A stretch of 55,582 nucleotides of DNA from Azoamicus sp964456515 (GCA_964456515.1 CAYVZP010000003.1:1-55582); one strand, 5' to 3'. Shown: positions 43,239 through 51,903, counted from the first letter of the stretch. Numbers and translations: made by a program. Notes: generated by a model from the sequence alone, not told the origin.

Positions 43239-43803
43239 ATTTTGTTTTAAATTTGTTATATTTTTATATTTTATCATAATGTCTGTTCAGGTTAACGCCT
43301 TTCCTGCTGATTCTATTTATAATTTAGATTTAATGTTATTGGATAAAGATGGAAATGAAAAAGAGTTTAATAAATTAAGTGGTAAAATTCAGGTTTTTGC
43401 TATGATTTATACAAATTGTAAAACGATATGTCCAATAATTATAGCTAACATGAAAGCTATAGAAAAATTAATACCTGAAAATGATATTAAAAATGTTAAT
43501 TTTTCATTAATTACATTAGATCCAGGTAAAGATGATGTGAAAATTTTGAATAAATATTTTAAAAATAAAAAATTTAATAATAAAATATGGAATTTATATA
43601 GAACTACAAAAGAAGATACGTTAAAAGTGGCTTTAACTCTTGGTCTTAAGTATAAGAAAGAGAAAAATAATGAATATACACATTCTAATTTAATAATACT
43701 TTTAGATGATAAAGGTGTTGTTAAAATTCATCATCAAGGATTAGATAAAAATTATAGCAAAATATTGAAAACGATTGCTGAGATTAGTGCTGATTTGCAT
43801 TAA
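43219..43803 (+). CDS. Sco1/SenC-type copper chaperone
   Basis: Periplasmic thioredoxin-fold protein that inserts copper into CuA-type centres. From GTG 43219 it has 194 residues with an N-terminal membrane anchor or signal (FVIFLYFIIMSVQVNA), the copper-binding CxxxC in NCKTICPIII and the conserved histidine in YTHSNLIILL. With no oxidase in sight, its likely clients here are NosZ (CuA) and possibly NirK. The start overlaps nirV by 20 bases and the end overlaps norD by four bases on the opposite strand. Confidence 0.9.
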   Translation: MLKTLNKFCFKFVIFLYFIIMSVQVNAFPADSIYNLDLMLLDKDGNEKEFNKLSGKIQVFAMIYTNCKTICPIIIANMKAIEKLIPENDIKNVNFSLITLDPGKDDVKILNKYFKNKKFNNKIWNLYRTTKEDTLKVALTLGLKYKKEKNNEYTHSNLIILLDDKGVVKIHHQGLDKNYSKILKTIAEISADLH

Positions 43804-45719
43804 TGTTTTAAATCGTTAAATATTTTTAACATTTTATTACATAACATTTTAGTATGTGTAATTAAATAATAATTTTTTATACCAAACATGCTGGTAAAGT
43901 ATGTTTTTGGTATTTTATTGATTATTATACTTTTTATTATTATTTTTTGATTATTTGCTTCATTGATAGCGGTTTTAATATCATTAATACCATATTCACC
44001 TTCATATTCATCATAATCTGTTGGATTTCCATCACTTAATAATAGTATTAATTTTTTTTTTTCGTGTGTTTTTTGTAATAATGTAATTGAATGTCTTATT
44101 GCTGGACCAATTCGTGTATAACCATTAGGAGTGATTTTTATAATGTTTAATTTATGTTTAGTTATATTTTCATGAAAATCTTTTAATTTTATATATTTAC
44201 AATCATGTCGTGTATTGCTGTTGAATGTTGCTATTAAATAATTTTTTATTATATTTTTTATTCCTAATGATAAAAATAATGTTAATATTTTTAATGATGT
44301 TATTGTTTTTTCATTGTTTATATAACTGTCTGTTGATAAACTGGAATCAATTAATATTATTATACTTATATTGATTTTATTATTTTTTTTATATGTATAG
44401 ATTTTATCTAATGTATCTTTTTTTATATTAGCATAATTATCAATGATTGCATCTATATCTAGATTGCCATTTTTTTGTCGTTTTATAAATGTTTTTTTGT
44501 TTAATATAAATAATATTTTTTGTTTAAATAATGTAATTTCTTTTTTATATTTTTTAATAATAGTATCTAGATCATTAAGATTTTTAATTGATGCTTTTTG
44601 TATGTATATTTTTTTTTCAAAAACACTACACCAATTTTTTTTATATTTTTTTAATCTAAAATCCCATTCTTTGTATACAACTTTTTTAAATTGAGTTTTT
44701 TTGTTTTCAATATTATTAATTTTTGATTTATTTATTATGTCATATTGTAATATTTGTGATGTTTGTGTATTGTCTTTTATTGAATATTCAATTGTTGTTT
44801 TTGTTATACTTTTTGTATCATCAGTATTATTATTAGAATATTTGTTTGATTTTTTAGTATATTTATCTATTGTTTTTTGATAATCAAATAATGAATTTAA
44901 TGAATTTTTATTTTTTTTATTTTTGTTTAATTTTGTGTTTTTAATTTTTAGACTTGATTTAGTTGTTTGGTTATTAAATGTTTTTTTTTGTATTAGTGTT
45001 TTAAGTATTAAATTTTTAGATTGAATAAATTTTTTATAATATAAATACCCCCATAATGAAAATGGTATTATTTTTTCATAGTGTGGATATATATTATTTA
45101 AAATATAATAAGCTTTTTCAAGTGTATTATTTAATGTAATAGTATTTAAATTAGTTATATTTTCTATTTTATACAACCATAATGAATCTATTTGTGATAT
45201 TTTTATATATGGTATTATAGTTTGATATGTTAATTTTTTTAATAATATTTCTAATAATAATGATTTGTTTTTATATGTTAATATTTTAGATCTAGTATTG
45301 TTTAATTTGGTATATATATTTTTTTCTATTCTAATTATATTAATATTATTATTTTTAATATGTAGTTTTATTGATTTAATTAATAATAATGATGTTAAAA
45401 AAATATAGGTTTCATTTTTTTTGTTTTTAGGTAAGTAAAAATTTTGTTTTAATGAGTGGATAAAAAAAATTATTTTGTATATGTATATATTAATATTTTG
45501 AGTTGTGTTTTTTAAATTATTTATTTTATTTGGTAATATTAATTTTTTATCGTAATATCCACCATAGTTATCATCAGTTTCAATGATTTCTAATTCAGTT
45601 TTATTTATAGCACATATTAAATATACAAATCGTTTTATATTATTTTTTAATAATACAGTGTTTGTTATATCCGGTTTTACTTGTTTAAATATATTTAGTA
45701 TGTATTGTTTTATTATCAT
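43800..45719 (-). CDS. norD: NorD, VWA-domain NO reductase activation protein
   Basis: Cytoplasmic partner of NorQ that activates the NorCB enzyme, probably by helping to insert the non-haem iron. The 639 residues have a long, poorly conserved N-terminal part and a C-terminal von Willebrand factor A domain with a MIDAS motif (IILIDSSLSTDSY), TPNGYTRIGPAIRHS and LLSDGNPTDYDEYEGEYGINDI, which are diagnostic of NorD. It lies nine bases downstream of norQ on the same strand and is convergent with the nir genes. Confidence 0.93.
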   Translation of the reverse strand: MIIKQYILNIFKQVKPDITNTVLLKNNIKRFVYLICAINKTELEIIETDDNYGGYYDKKLILPNKINNLKNTTQNINIYIYKIIFFIHSLKQNFYLPKNKKNETYIFLTSLLLIKSIKLHIKNNNINIIRIEKNIYTKLNNTRSKILTYKNKSLLLEILLKKLTYQTIIPYIKISQIDSLWLYKIENITNLNTITLNNTLEKAYYILNNIYPHYEKIIPFSLWGYLYYKKFIQSKNLILKTLIQKKTFNNQTTKSSLKIKNTKLNKNKKNKNSLNSLFDYQKTIDKYTKKSNKYSNNNTDDTKSITKTTIEYSIKDNTQTSQILQYDIINKSKINNIENKKTQFKKVVYKEWDFRLKKYKKNWCSVFEKKIYIQKASIKNLNDLDTIIKKYKKEITLFKQKILFILNKKTFIKRQKNGNLDIDAIIDNYANIKKDTLDKIYTYKKNNKINISIIILIDSSLSTDSYINNEKTITSLKILTLFLSLGIKNIIKNYLIATFNSNTRHDCKYIKLKDFHENITKHKLNIIKITPNGYTRIGPAIRHSITLLQKTHEKKKLILLLSDGNPTDYDEYEGEYGINDIKTAINEANNQKIIIKSIIINKIPKTYFTSMFGIKNYYLITHTKMLCNKMLKIFNDLKH

Positions 45720-45727
45720 GATGTATA

Positions 45728-46498
45728 TTAAATGTGAAGCATTAATATATCTTGTAAACTGATTTGAATATCTATGTCATCAGTTAATGGTTGAATAATT
45801 CCTATATTGCAAGCATCTTTAACATTAAGTCCTGCTAGAATCATTTTAGCTGCATTAATTAACAAACGTGTTGACACCGTCTCTAATAATTCTAAATCTT
45901 TTAAGTTGCGTAATTTTTTTGCATATTTTGTTAACATTTTGGCTATAGTGTAATCTATTTTTGTTTCATAGTGTATAATATCTGTTTCAATATTTTCTGA
46001 TGGGTAATTAAATTGTAATGTTATGAATCGTTGTTTTGTAGATGGTTTTAAATCTTTAATTTTGTTTTGATACCCGGGATTATAACTAGCTACAAGCATA
46101 AAATTTGATGACGCTTTTATTATTTCATTTTTTTTATCTATATAAATTTCTCTTCTGTGATCAGCTAATGGGTGTATTACAACTATCACATCTTCTCTTG
46201 CCTCTGAAATTTCATCTAGATATAAAATGTATCCGTTTTTTACAGCAGTTGTTGCTGGACCATCATGCCATTGTGTATTACCAGATTGTATTAAGTAACG
46301 TCCTTGTAAATCAATGGCTGACGTTTCTTCATTGCACGCAACTTGTATTAAAGGTATATTTAATTCATGTGACATTTTTTCAATGAATCTAGATTTACCA
46401 CAGCCTGTAGGACCTTTTATCATTATTGGTAGTTTTTGGTTAAATGCGTATTGAAAAATTTTTTTTTCATTTGAAATTTCTTTATAATATATATTCAT
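45728..46498 (-). CDS. norQ: NorQ, MoxR-type AAA+ ATPase
   Basis: ATPase that works with NorD to activate NO reductase (CbbQ/NirQ/NorQ family). The 256 residues show Walker A KGPTGCGKSRF (about residues 29-39), ETSAIDLQGRYL, Walker B YILYLDEISEARED, and the sensor region SYNPGYQNKIKDLKPSTKQRF, typical of this family. It is divergent from sdhC across 137 bases that must hold both promoters. Confidence 0.95.
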   Translation of the reverse strand: MNIYYKEISNEKKIFQYAFNQKLPIMIKGPTGCGKSRFIEKMSHELNIPLIQVACNEETSAIDLQGRYLIQSGNTQWHDGPATTAVKNGYILYLDEISEAREDVIVVIHPLADHRREIYIDKKNEIIKASSNFMLVASYNPGYQNKIKDLKPSTKQRFITLQFNYPSENIETDIIHYETKIDYTIAKMLTKYAKKLRNLKDLELLETVSTRLLINAAKMILAGLNVKDACNIGIIQPLTDDIDIQISLQDILMLHI

Positions 46499-46635
46499 GT
46501 TAATTATATTGTTTTTTTATTAATTTTATATTTTTCTTTAAAATTATTCTATTTTATATTGATAGATTAATATATTAAGATAAAATAATTAAGTAAATAT
46601 TTATTTTTATTTTTATATAATAATGGTGTTTTATA

Positions 46636-47001
46636 GTGAAATCTAAACATATACATTTGAAGGTATTTTCAATTGATTTGCCTTTAACAGCTATTGTATC
46701 TATTATGCATAGACTGTCAGGGTTACTATTATTTGTTTGCATACCTCTTTTATTGTACTTTTTTAAATTAAGTAGTGAATCAAACAGTTCTTTTCTTATA
46801 GCGGAAGGTTTAATATCTAATATTTATATTAAATTGTTTTTAAGGTTGGTTTCATTAGCATTTATATATCATTTTATGGCTGGAGCTAGACACATTTTCA
46901 TGGATATAGGTTTTTGTGAATCTAAACGTTCTAGCAAAAATACTGCTATTATATTGATATTTATTGTATTAATAATTTTTATTGTGAGTATTTTATTATG
47001 A
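46636..47001 (+). CDS. sdhC: succinate dehydrogenase cytochrome b556 subunit
   Basis: Membrane anchor of complex II that binds haem b and quinone. The 121 residues start at GTG 46636 and have three membrane helices. Family motifs: LTAIVSIMHRLSGLLLF (HR.SG, about residues 17-33) and the haem-ligand region YHFMAGARHIFMDIG. It overlaps sdhD by four bases (ATGA). Confidence 0.93.
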   Translation: MKSKHIHLKVFSIDLPLTAIVSIMHRLSGLLLFVCIPLLLYFFKLSSESNSSFLIAEGLISNIYIKLFLRLVSLAFIYHFMAGARHIFMDIGFCESKRSSKNTAIILIFIVLIIFIVSILL

Positions 47002-47345
47002 TTACATTAAGTAATATTGGGTGGCAAAGTGGTTTGCGAGATTGGTTTTTACAGCGATTTACTGGAATATATATAGGATTATATTGTTTATTTATTTTAT
47101 ATTATTTTTTTATTACAAATGAGCTGTCTTATATTAATTTATCATTATTATTTTCCTCATTTTTGTTTAAAATAATAACAATTGTGTTTGTATTTAGTTT
47201 GACATTACATTCTAGTCTTGGGTTAGGTATTATTTTAAATGATTATATAAAAAAAGCTTATCTTCGAATTATTTTAGATTGTTTTGTTAATATTATGTTG
47301 TTGTCATATATTTTTTGTATTATGCAAATTCTTTGGGGTTTTTAA
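46998..47345 (+). CDS. sdhD: succinate dehydrogenase membrane anchor subunit
   Basis: Second membrane anchor of complex II. The 115 residues have three helices, the N-terminal WQSGLRDWFLQRFTGIYIGL (RxTG type), and a haem/quinone-side histidine in LTLHSSLGLGIILNDYIKK. It overlaps sdhC by four bases, and its stop overlaps the sdhA start by one base (TAATG). Confidence 0.92.
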   Translation: MITLSNIGWQSGLRDWFLQRFTGIYIGLYCLFILYYFFITNELSYINLSLLFSSFLFKIITIVFVFSLTLHSSLGLGIILNDYIKKAYLRIILDCFVNIMLLSYIFCIMQILWGF

Positions 47346-49108
47346 TGAATATACCTGAACATTCTTTTGATATAATTATAGTTGGCGCTGGTGGAGCAGG
47401 CATGAGAGCTGCCTTGCAATTATCACGAGCTGGTTTTAGAGCAGCGCTTGTTTCAAAGGTTTTTCCAACAAGATCGCATACCGTTTCTGCTCAAGGTGGT
47501 ATTACAGCGGCGTTAGGTAATATGGATGATGATAATTGGATATGGCATATGTTTGATACAGTGAAAGGCGCTGATTACATTGGGGATCAAGATTCTATTG
47601 AATATATGTGTAGAAATGCGCGTGAAGTTGTTTATGAGTTGGAACATATGGGGCTGCCATTTTCTAGATTGGATAATGGTAAAATATATCAACGTCCTTT
47701 TGGTGGTCAATCTAAAAATTTTGGTAAGGGTGGTCAAGCAACTAGAACATCTGCTGCTGCTGATAGAACTGGACATGCTTTATTGCATACTTTATATCAA
47801 CAAAATTTAAAATATGATACTATGTTTTTTAATGAGTGGTATACACTTGATTTAGTAAAAAATGATAACGGTGCTATTGTTGGCGTGGTTGCTATGTGTA
47901 TAGAAACTGGTGAACTTAGTTTTTTAAAAGGCAGGGCTGTAATTTTAGCTACTGGTGGGGCTGGTCAAATATATAAATCTACAACAAATGCTCTTATAAA
48001 TACAGGTGATGGTATTGGTATGGTTTTAAGAGCAGGTTTGTTGGTTCAGGATATGGAAATGTGGCAGTTTCATCCAACTGGTATTTCTGGATCAGGTGTT
48101 TTGGTTACTGAGGGTTGTAGAGGTGAAGGTGGTTATTTAGTAAATTGTGATGGTGAAAGATTTATGGAAAGATATGCCCCTAATGCAAAGGATTTGGCGT
48201 CACGAGATGTTGTTGCTAGATCTATATCTATGGAAATAAGAGAAGGTAGGGGTTGTGGTAAACGCAAGGATCATGTTCATCTTAAATTAGATCATTTAGG
48301 TGAAGATGTGATTAAAGGGTTTTTGCCAGGAATTAGAGAATTGTCAATTACGTTTGCTAATTCTGATCCAATTAAAACACCAATTCCTGTTGTTCCTACA
48401 TGTCATTATATGATGGGTGGTATTCCAACAAATAAATCTGGACAGGTTATTACATTGGATGATAATGGAAAGGATGTGATTGTTGAAGGGTTGTATGCTG
48501 TTGGTGAGTGTGCATGTGTATCTGTTCATGGGGCAAATAGATTGGGTGGTAATTCGTTATTAGATTTAGTTGTATTTGGTAGAGCTGCCGGGGATCATTT
48601 TATAGCTAATTTTAGTAACTTTGATAATATATCTTTAGTTAGTGATGCTAATATAGAACAAGCTGCAGGCCGTTTTTATGATTGGAATTCTAAATCTGGT
48701 AAAATGTCTATAGCTGATATTAGACAAAACATGAAAATTGTTATGCAAAATAATTTTGGTGTTTTTAGAACAGGTGATGTTATGAAGGATGGTTTAAAAA
48801 TCATTATGAAATTAAAAGATGATTTGAAAAACGCTTGTATTTCAGACAAAAGTTATACTTATAATATGTTGCGAGTCGAGGCGTTTGAATTAGATAATTT
48901 AATATCTGTAGCTGCGGCTGTTGCGTTATCTGCTAATCTTAGAACAGAAAGTAGAGGCGCTCATTCTAGGGAAGATTATCCAAAAAGGGATGATAAAAAT
49001 TGGATTAAACATATGCTTGTTGATGCAAGTAATAATGTATATTTTAGACCTGTTAATGAAAATCCAACATTAGTGCCTGCCTTTAAACCTGTTGCTAGAA
49101 CATATTAA
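47345..49108 (+). CDS. sdhA: succinate dehydrogenase flavoprotein subunit
   Basis: Oxidises succinate to fumarate with covalent FAD. From ATG 47345 it has 587 residues. FAD site DIIIVGAGGAGMRAAL; the flavinylated histidine lies in TRSHTVSAQGG; substrate residues in HPTGISGSGVLVTEGCRGEGG, ERYAPNAKDLASRDVV and CHYMMGGIPTN; active-site arginine in RTESRGAHSREDYP. SdhE at 19198 would assist flavinylation. The frame extends upstream into sdhD but those residues are not family-like. Confidence 0.97.
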   Translation: MNIPEHSFDIIIVGAGGAGMRAALQLSRAGFRAALVSKVFPTRSHTVSAQGGITAALGNMDDDNWIWHMFDTVKGADYIGDQDSIEYMCRNAREVVYELEHMGLPFSRLDNGKIYQRPFGGQSKNFGKGGQATRTSAAADRTGHALLHTLYQQNLKYDTMFFNEWYTLDLVKNDNGAIVGVVAMCIETGELSFLKGRAVILATGGAGQIYKSTTNALINTGDGIGMVLRAGLLVQDMEMWQFHPTGISGSGVLVTEGCRGEGGYLVNCDGERFMERYAPNAKDLASRDVVARSISMEIREGRGCGKRKDHVHLKLDHLGEDVIKGFLPGIRELSITFANSDPIKTPIPVVPTCHYMMGGIPTNKSGQVITLDDNGKDVIVEGLYAVGECACVSVHGANRLGGNSLLDLVVFGRAAGDHFIANFSNFDNISLVSDANIEQAAGRFYDWNSKSGKMSIADIRQNMKIVMQNNFGVFRTGDVMKDGLKIIMKLKDDLKNACISDKSYTYNMLRVEAFELDNLISVAAAVALSANLRTESRGAHSREDYPKRDDKNWIKHMLVDASNNVYFRPVNENPTLVPAFKPVARTY

Positions 49109-49119
49109 GGAGTTTAATA

Positions 49120-49824
49120 ATGCTGATTTCAATTTATCGTTATGATTATAGATTAGGTAATGATTATAAAATGGAAGATTATACTATTGATCCAGATGAG
49201 TGCGATGGTGTTATGCTTTTAGATGCATTAAATTATATTAAAGCTAATATAGATCCATCATTAAATTATAGACGTTCATGTGGTGAAGGTGTTTGTGGAT
49301 CTGATGCGATGAATATAAATGGTAAAAATGGTTTAGCTTGTATCACATCTTTGAAAAATTTTAAAAATAAAATTATTCTTAGACCGTTGCCTGGCATGCC
49401 TGTCATTAGAGATTTGGTAGTTGATTTAACAAATTTTTATAATCAATATAAAAAGGTAAAACCATATTTACAGAATGATGATTCCATTTCGTATGAAGGT
49501 GAAAGATTGCAGTTAAAAACAGATAGAAAAAAAATAGATGGGTTATATGAATGTATTTTATGCGCGTGTTGTACAAGTGCTTGTCCATCATATTGGTGGA
49601 ATCCTGATCAGTTTTTAGGTCCTGCAGCAGCATTGCAAAGCGCTAGATTTGTTAAAGATAGTAGAGATACTAAAACACATGAAAGGTTAATTGAATTAGA
49701 TAATAAATTTAACATATTTCGTTGTAGAACTATTATGAGTTGTACATATGTGTGTCCTAAAGGATTAAATCCATCTAAAGCTATATCTGAGTTAAGATTG
49801 GAAATGTTACATAAAAAAATTTAA
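49120..49824 (+). CDS. sdhB: succinate dehydrogenase iron-sulfur subunit
   Basis: Carries electrons from FAD to quinone through three clusters. The 234 residues include the [2Fe-2S] site SCGEGVCGSDAM (with the Asp ligand also found in E. coli), the [4Fe-4S] site CILCACCTSACP and the [3Fe-4S] site CRTIMSCTYVCPKGLNP. A strong AAGGAG lies seven bases before the ATG. It ends the sdhCDAB operon. Confidence 0.97.
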   Translation: MLISIYRYDYRLGNDYKMEDYTIDPDECDGVMLLDALNYIKANIDPSLNYRRSCGEGVCGSDAMNINGKNGLACITSLKNFKNKIILRPLPGMPVIRDLVVDLTNFYNQYKKVKPYLQNDDSISYEGERLQLKTDRKKIDGLYECILCACCTSACPSYWWNPDQFLGPAAALQSARFVKDSRDTKTHERLIELDNKFNIFRCRTIMSCTYVCPKGLNPSKAISELRLEMLHKKI

Positions 49825-49912
49825 ATAAAAATTGATAAATTTAAGATCATCTTGGTTGATGTAATTAAAAAATTTTATTACAATTAGTTAATTCGATTTT
49901 GAGGTAATATAA

Positions 49913-50179
49913 TTGGCTAATTTGAAACAATCTAAAAAAAGAATTAGGCAGGATATAAAAAGGAAAGTTATTAACAAGCGAAACCTTTCTATTGTTAAAA
50001 CGTATATAAAAACGTTTTTAAAATCATTGGAGCTTTCTGATTTAATTGTAATGCAAAAGAAGTATTGTTCTATGGTTTCAAAGATAGATAAGAGTGTAAA
50101 CAATGGTGTTTTTCATAAAAACAAAGCGTCTAGATTGAAATGTAGATTAAATGCTAAATTAGTATTAAAATTAAAATAA
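49913..50179 (+). CDS. rpsT: 30S ribosomal protein S20, UUG start
   Basis: Small, basic 16S-binding protein of 88 residues, beginning ANLKQSKKRIRQDIKRKV and containing HKNKASRLKCRLNAKL, typical of S20. The start is TTG at 49913 with GAGGT about eight bases upstream; no ATG fits. E. coli rpsT also starts with UUG, where the weak start is part of autogenous control. The 88 bases between sdhB and this gene contain no convincing terminator. Confidence 0.95.
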   Translation: MANLKQSKKRIRQDIKRKVINKRNLSIVKTYIKTFLKSLELSDLIVMQKKYCSMVSKIDKSVNNGVFHKNKASRLKCRLNAKLVLKLK

Positions 50180-50183
50180 AAAC

Positions 50184-50255
50184 AGGCATGTAGCTCAGTG
50201 GTAGAGCATCACTTTGACGTAGTGGTGGTTGGTGGTTCGATTCCACTCATGCCTA
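50184..50255 (+). tRNA. tRNA-Val (anticodon GAC)
   Basis: 72 bases. The acceptor AGGCATG pairs with CATGCCT, discriminator A. The anticodon stem TCACT/AGTGG (one G-U) closes the loop TTGACGT, giving GAC. T arm GGTGGTTCGATTCCACT is regular. CCA is not encoded. It starts four bases after rpsT. Its 3' two-thirds are overlapped on the opposite strand by the end of ybeY. Confidence 0.93.
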
Positions 50256-50547
50256 TTATACGTTCAATTTTGAGCATTATTTTTGCATCATAATTATGTA
50301 CATGATTATAATTTAATAGATGTAATGCACCGTGAGTTTTCATTTTTATAGTACTTTTGTTATTTAAATAGTAAGTGTTTATAAATATATCACCTAAAAA
50401 ATGTATATCATAGTTTGTTTTAAATGATAATATATCAGTTGGGTTGTTATTTTTTTTATATTTATTATTAAATAATTTAATAGTTTTATTATTTATTAAT
50501 TTAATATTAAATTTATTTTTAAATTTATTTTTAATTTTTATATTCAT
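50209..50547 (-). CDS. ybeY: endoribonuclease YbeY
   Basis: Zinc-dependent RNase for 16S 3'-end maturation and ribosome quality control. The 112 residues have the family motifs NNPTDILSF (about residues 34-42), LGDIFI and the zinc site HGALHLLNYNH (H..H....H type). It is shorter than E. coli YbeY (155) at the N-terminus. No stop occurs before the tRNA: the last about 15 codons (SGIEPPTTTTSK) are the antisense of tRNA-Val, and the stop is at 50209-50211. Confidence 0.88.
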   Translation of the reverse strand: MNIKIKNKFKNKFNIKLINNKTIKLFNNKYKKNNNPTDILSFKTNYDIHFLGDIFINTYYLNNKSTIKMKTHGALHLLNYNHVHNYDAKIMLKIERIIGMSGIEPPTTTTSK

Positions 50548-50562
50548 TTTGTTATTTTTTTT

Positions 50563-51750
50563 ATGACTAAAATATATGATATTTTAAAATCTGGTGTTTG
50601 TGAAGTTATTTCAGATAGAGATTTTATTAAATTATTGTTACATAAAAATAATTTGGTTATAAAAGTTGGTTTTGATCCTACTGCAGACATTCTTCATCTT
50701 GGACATTATTTAATATTTAAAAAATTAAAAGATTTTCAATTACTAGGGTGTACTATTAGTATAATAATTGGGGATTTTACAGCAGCTATAGGCGATCCAT
50801 CTGGTAAAACTAATGTTAGAAAACATATTAGTAAAGTAAAAATTATTGAAAATTATAAAAAATATAGTGGTTATATTTTTAATATTTTAGATAAAAATTT
50901 GGTTAAAATATATTTTAATTCTAGTTGGTTTGATTTTGTTTCATTTAAAGAATTTATTGAATTAGCTTCATTGTGTAGTGTGGCTAAATTATTAGAAAGA
51001 AGTGATTTTAAAATTAGATATACGTCTAATAAACATATATCATTGCATGAATTTATTTATCCTGTACTTCAGGCTTATGATTCTGTTTTACTAAACGCTG
51101 ATATAGAAATTGGTGGCATAGATCAGAAATTTAATTTATTACTTGCACGTGATTTTCAAAAAAAATTTTTTCAAAAACAGCAGGTTTTAATTATGATTCC
51201 TATACTTACAGGATTGGATGGGATAAATAAAATGTCTAAAAGTTTAAATAATTATATATCTATTGATGAAAATGATTATGATATGTTTTGTAAAATTATG
51301 TCTATACCAGATTGTTTAATGAAAGAATATTTTGTTAATTTTGGTTTTTATACAGTTTTTGAATATGATCAATTGTTATTAGAGATAGAGAATTTGATGA
51401 ATTTAAAATTAGATTTAGCTTTTAAAATAGTAAGTTTGATTTATAATAAAGATAAGGCTGACATTGCGAAGGGAAAATTTATTAATTATTTTTCAATGCG
51501 TAAGATAGATGTAGATATTGAAACGATAGATTTTTTTTTAAATGATATGATTGTTTCATTATATGATGTGTGTTTACATTTTAATTTAATTGTTAGTAAT
51601 TCTGATTTTAAACGGCATTTAAAACAAAAATCTATTAAGATTGATTCAATTGTTATATGTGATAAGAATTTTGAGTTAAAATTAAATAATATATATTTAA
51701 TACAGTTTGGAAAAAAGAAAGTTTTTAAGGTTCGTTTAATAAAAAAATAG
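50563..51750 (+). CDS. tyrS: tyrosyl-tRNA synthetase
   Basis: Charges tRNA-Tyr. The 395 residues show the class I motifs FDPTADILHLGHYL (HIGH type, about residues 38-51) and NKMSKSLNN (KMSKS), the tyrosine-binding region around LQAYDSVLLNADIEIGGIDQ, GDFTAAIGDPSGK, and a C-terminal S4-like RNA-binding domain. Length fits the TyrZ-like bacterial form. It is divergent from ybeY across only 15 bases and precedes the rRNA operon. Confidence 0.95.
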   Translation: MTKIYDILKSGVCEVISDRDFIKLLLHKNNLVIKVGFDPTADILHLGHYLIFKKLKDFQLLGCTISIIIGDFTAAIGDPSGKTNVRKHISKVKIIENYKKYSGYIFNILDKNLVKIYFNSSWFDFVSFKEFIELASLCSVAKLLERSDFKIRYTSNKHISLHEFIYPVLQAYDSVLLNADIEIGGIDQKFNLLLARDFQKKFFQKQQVLIMIPILTGLDGINKMSKSLNNYISIDENDYDMFCKIMSIPDCLMKEYFVNFGFYTVFEYDQLLLEIENLMNLKLDLAFKIVSLIYNKDKADIAKGKFINYFSMRKIDVDIETIDFFLNDMIVSLYDVCLHFNLIVSNSDFKRHLKQKSIKIDSIVICDKNFELKLNNIYLIQFGKKKVFKVRLIKK

Positions 51751-51824
51751 ACATATTTGTTCTTTATGCTCTTGACTATTTAACATATAATGTTATCATT
51801 AGTTTATTGGTATGGTTTGAGCGA

Positions 51825-51841
51825 AGCTTTTTTAAGTTGTA
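51825..51841 (+). promoter_or_regulatory. boxA-like element in the 16S leader
   Basis: AGCTTTTTTAAGTTGTA matches 15 of 17 bases of a second copy just before the 23S gene (53675-53691). Both resemble the E. coli rRNA antitermination boxA TGCTCTTTAACA. Confidence 0.55.
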
Positions 51842-51865
51842 GCTATTGTTATATTATTTTTTAGT

Positions 51866-51882
51866 GATACCTATTTATTGAG
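51866..51882 (+). other. upstream arm of the 16S rRNA processing stem
   Basis: GATACCTATTTATTGAG is complementary to 53451-53469 after the 16S gene, with two unpaired bases. Such a stem enclosing the 16S rRNA is the usual RNase III substrate. Confidence 0.8.
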
Positions 51883-51903
51883 TTATAATTTATAATGTGT
51901 AAT

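Larger units (their letters stand above)
51766..51903 (+). promoter_or_regulatory. rRNA operon promoter and leader region
   Basis: The 153 bases between tyrS and the 16S gene hold the rRNA leader. TATAAT at 51786-51791 is a likely -10 box. TTGACT at 51772-51777 is too close to be its -35. Downstream lie a boxA-like element (51825-51841) and the upstream arm of the 16S processing stem (51866-51882). Confidence 0.55.

Noticed and set aside
46557..46575. Possible FNR-type palindrome (TTGATAGATTAATA) upstream of sdhC
   Set aside because: Only one half-site fits; in such AT-rich DNA this is expected by chance.
51772..51791. TTGACT and TATAAT as a matched -35/-10 promoter pair
   Set aside because: Only eight bases separate them, far from the usual 16-18, so they cannot serve one promoter.
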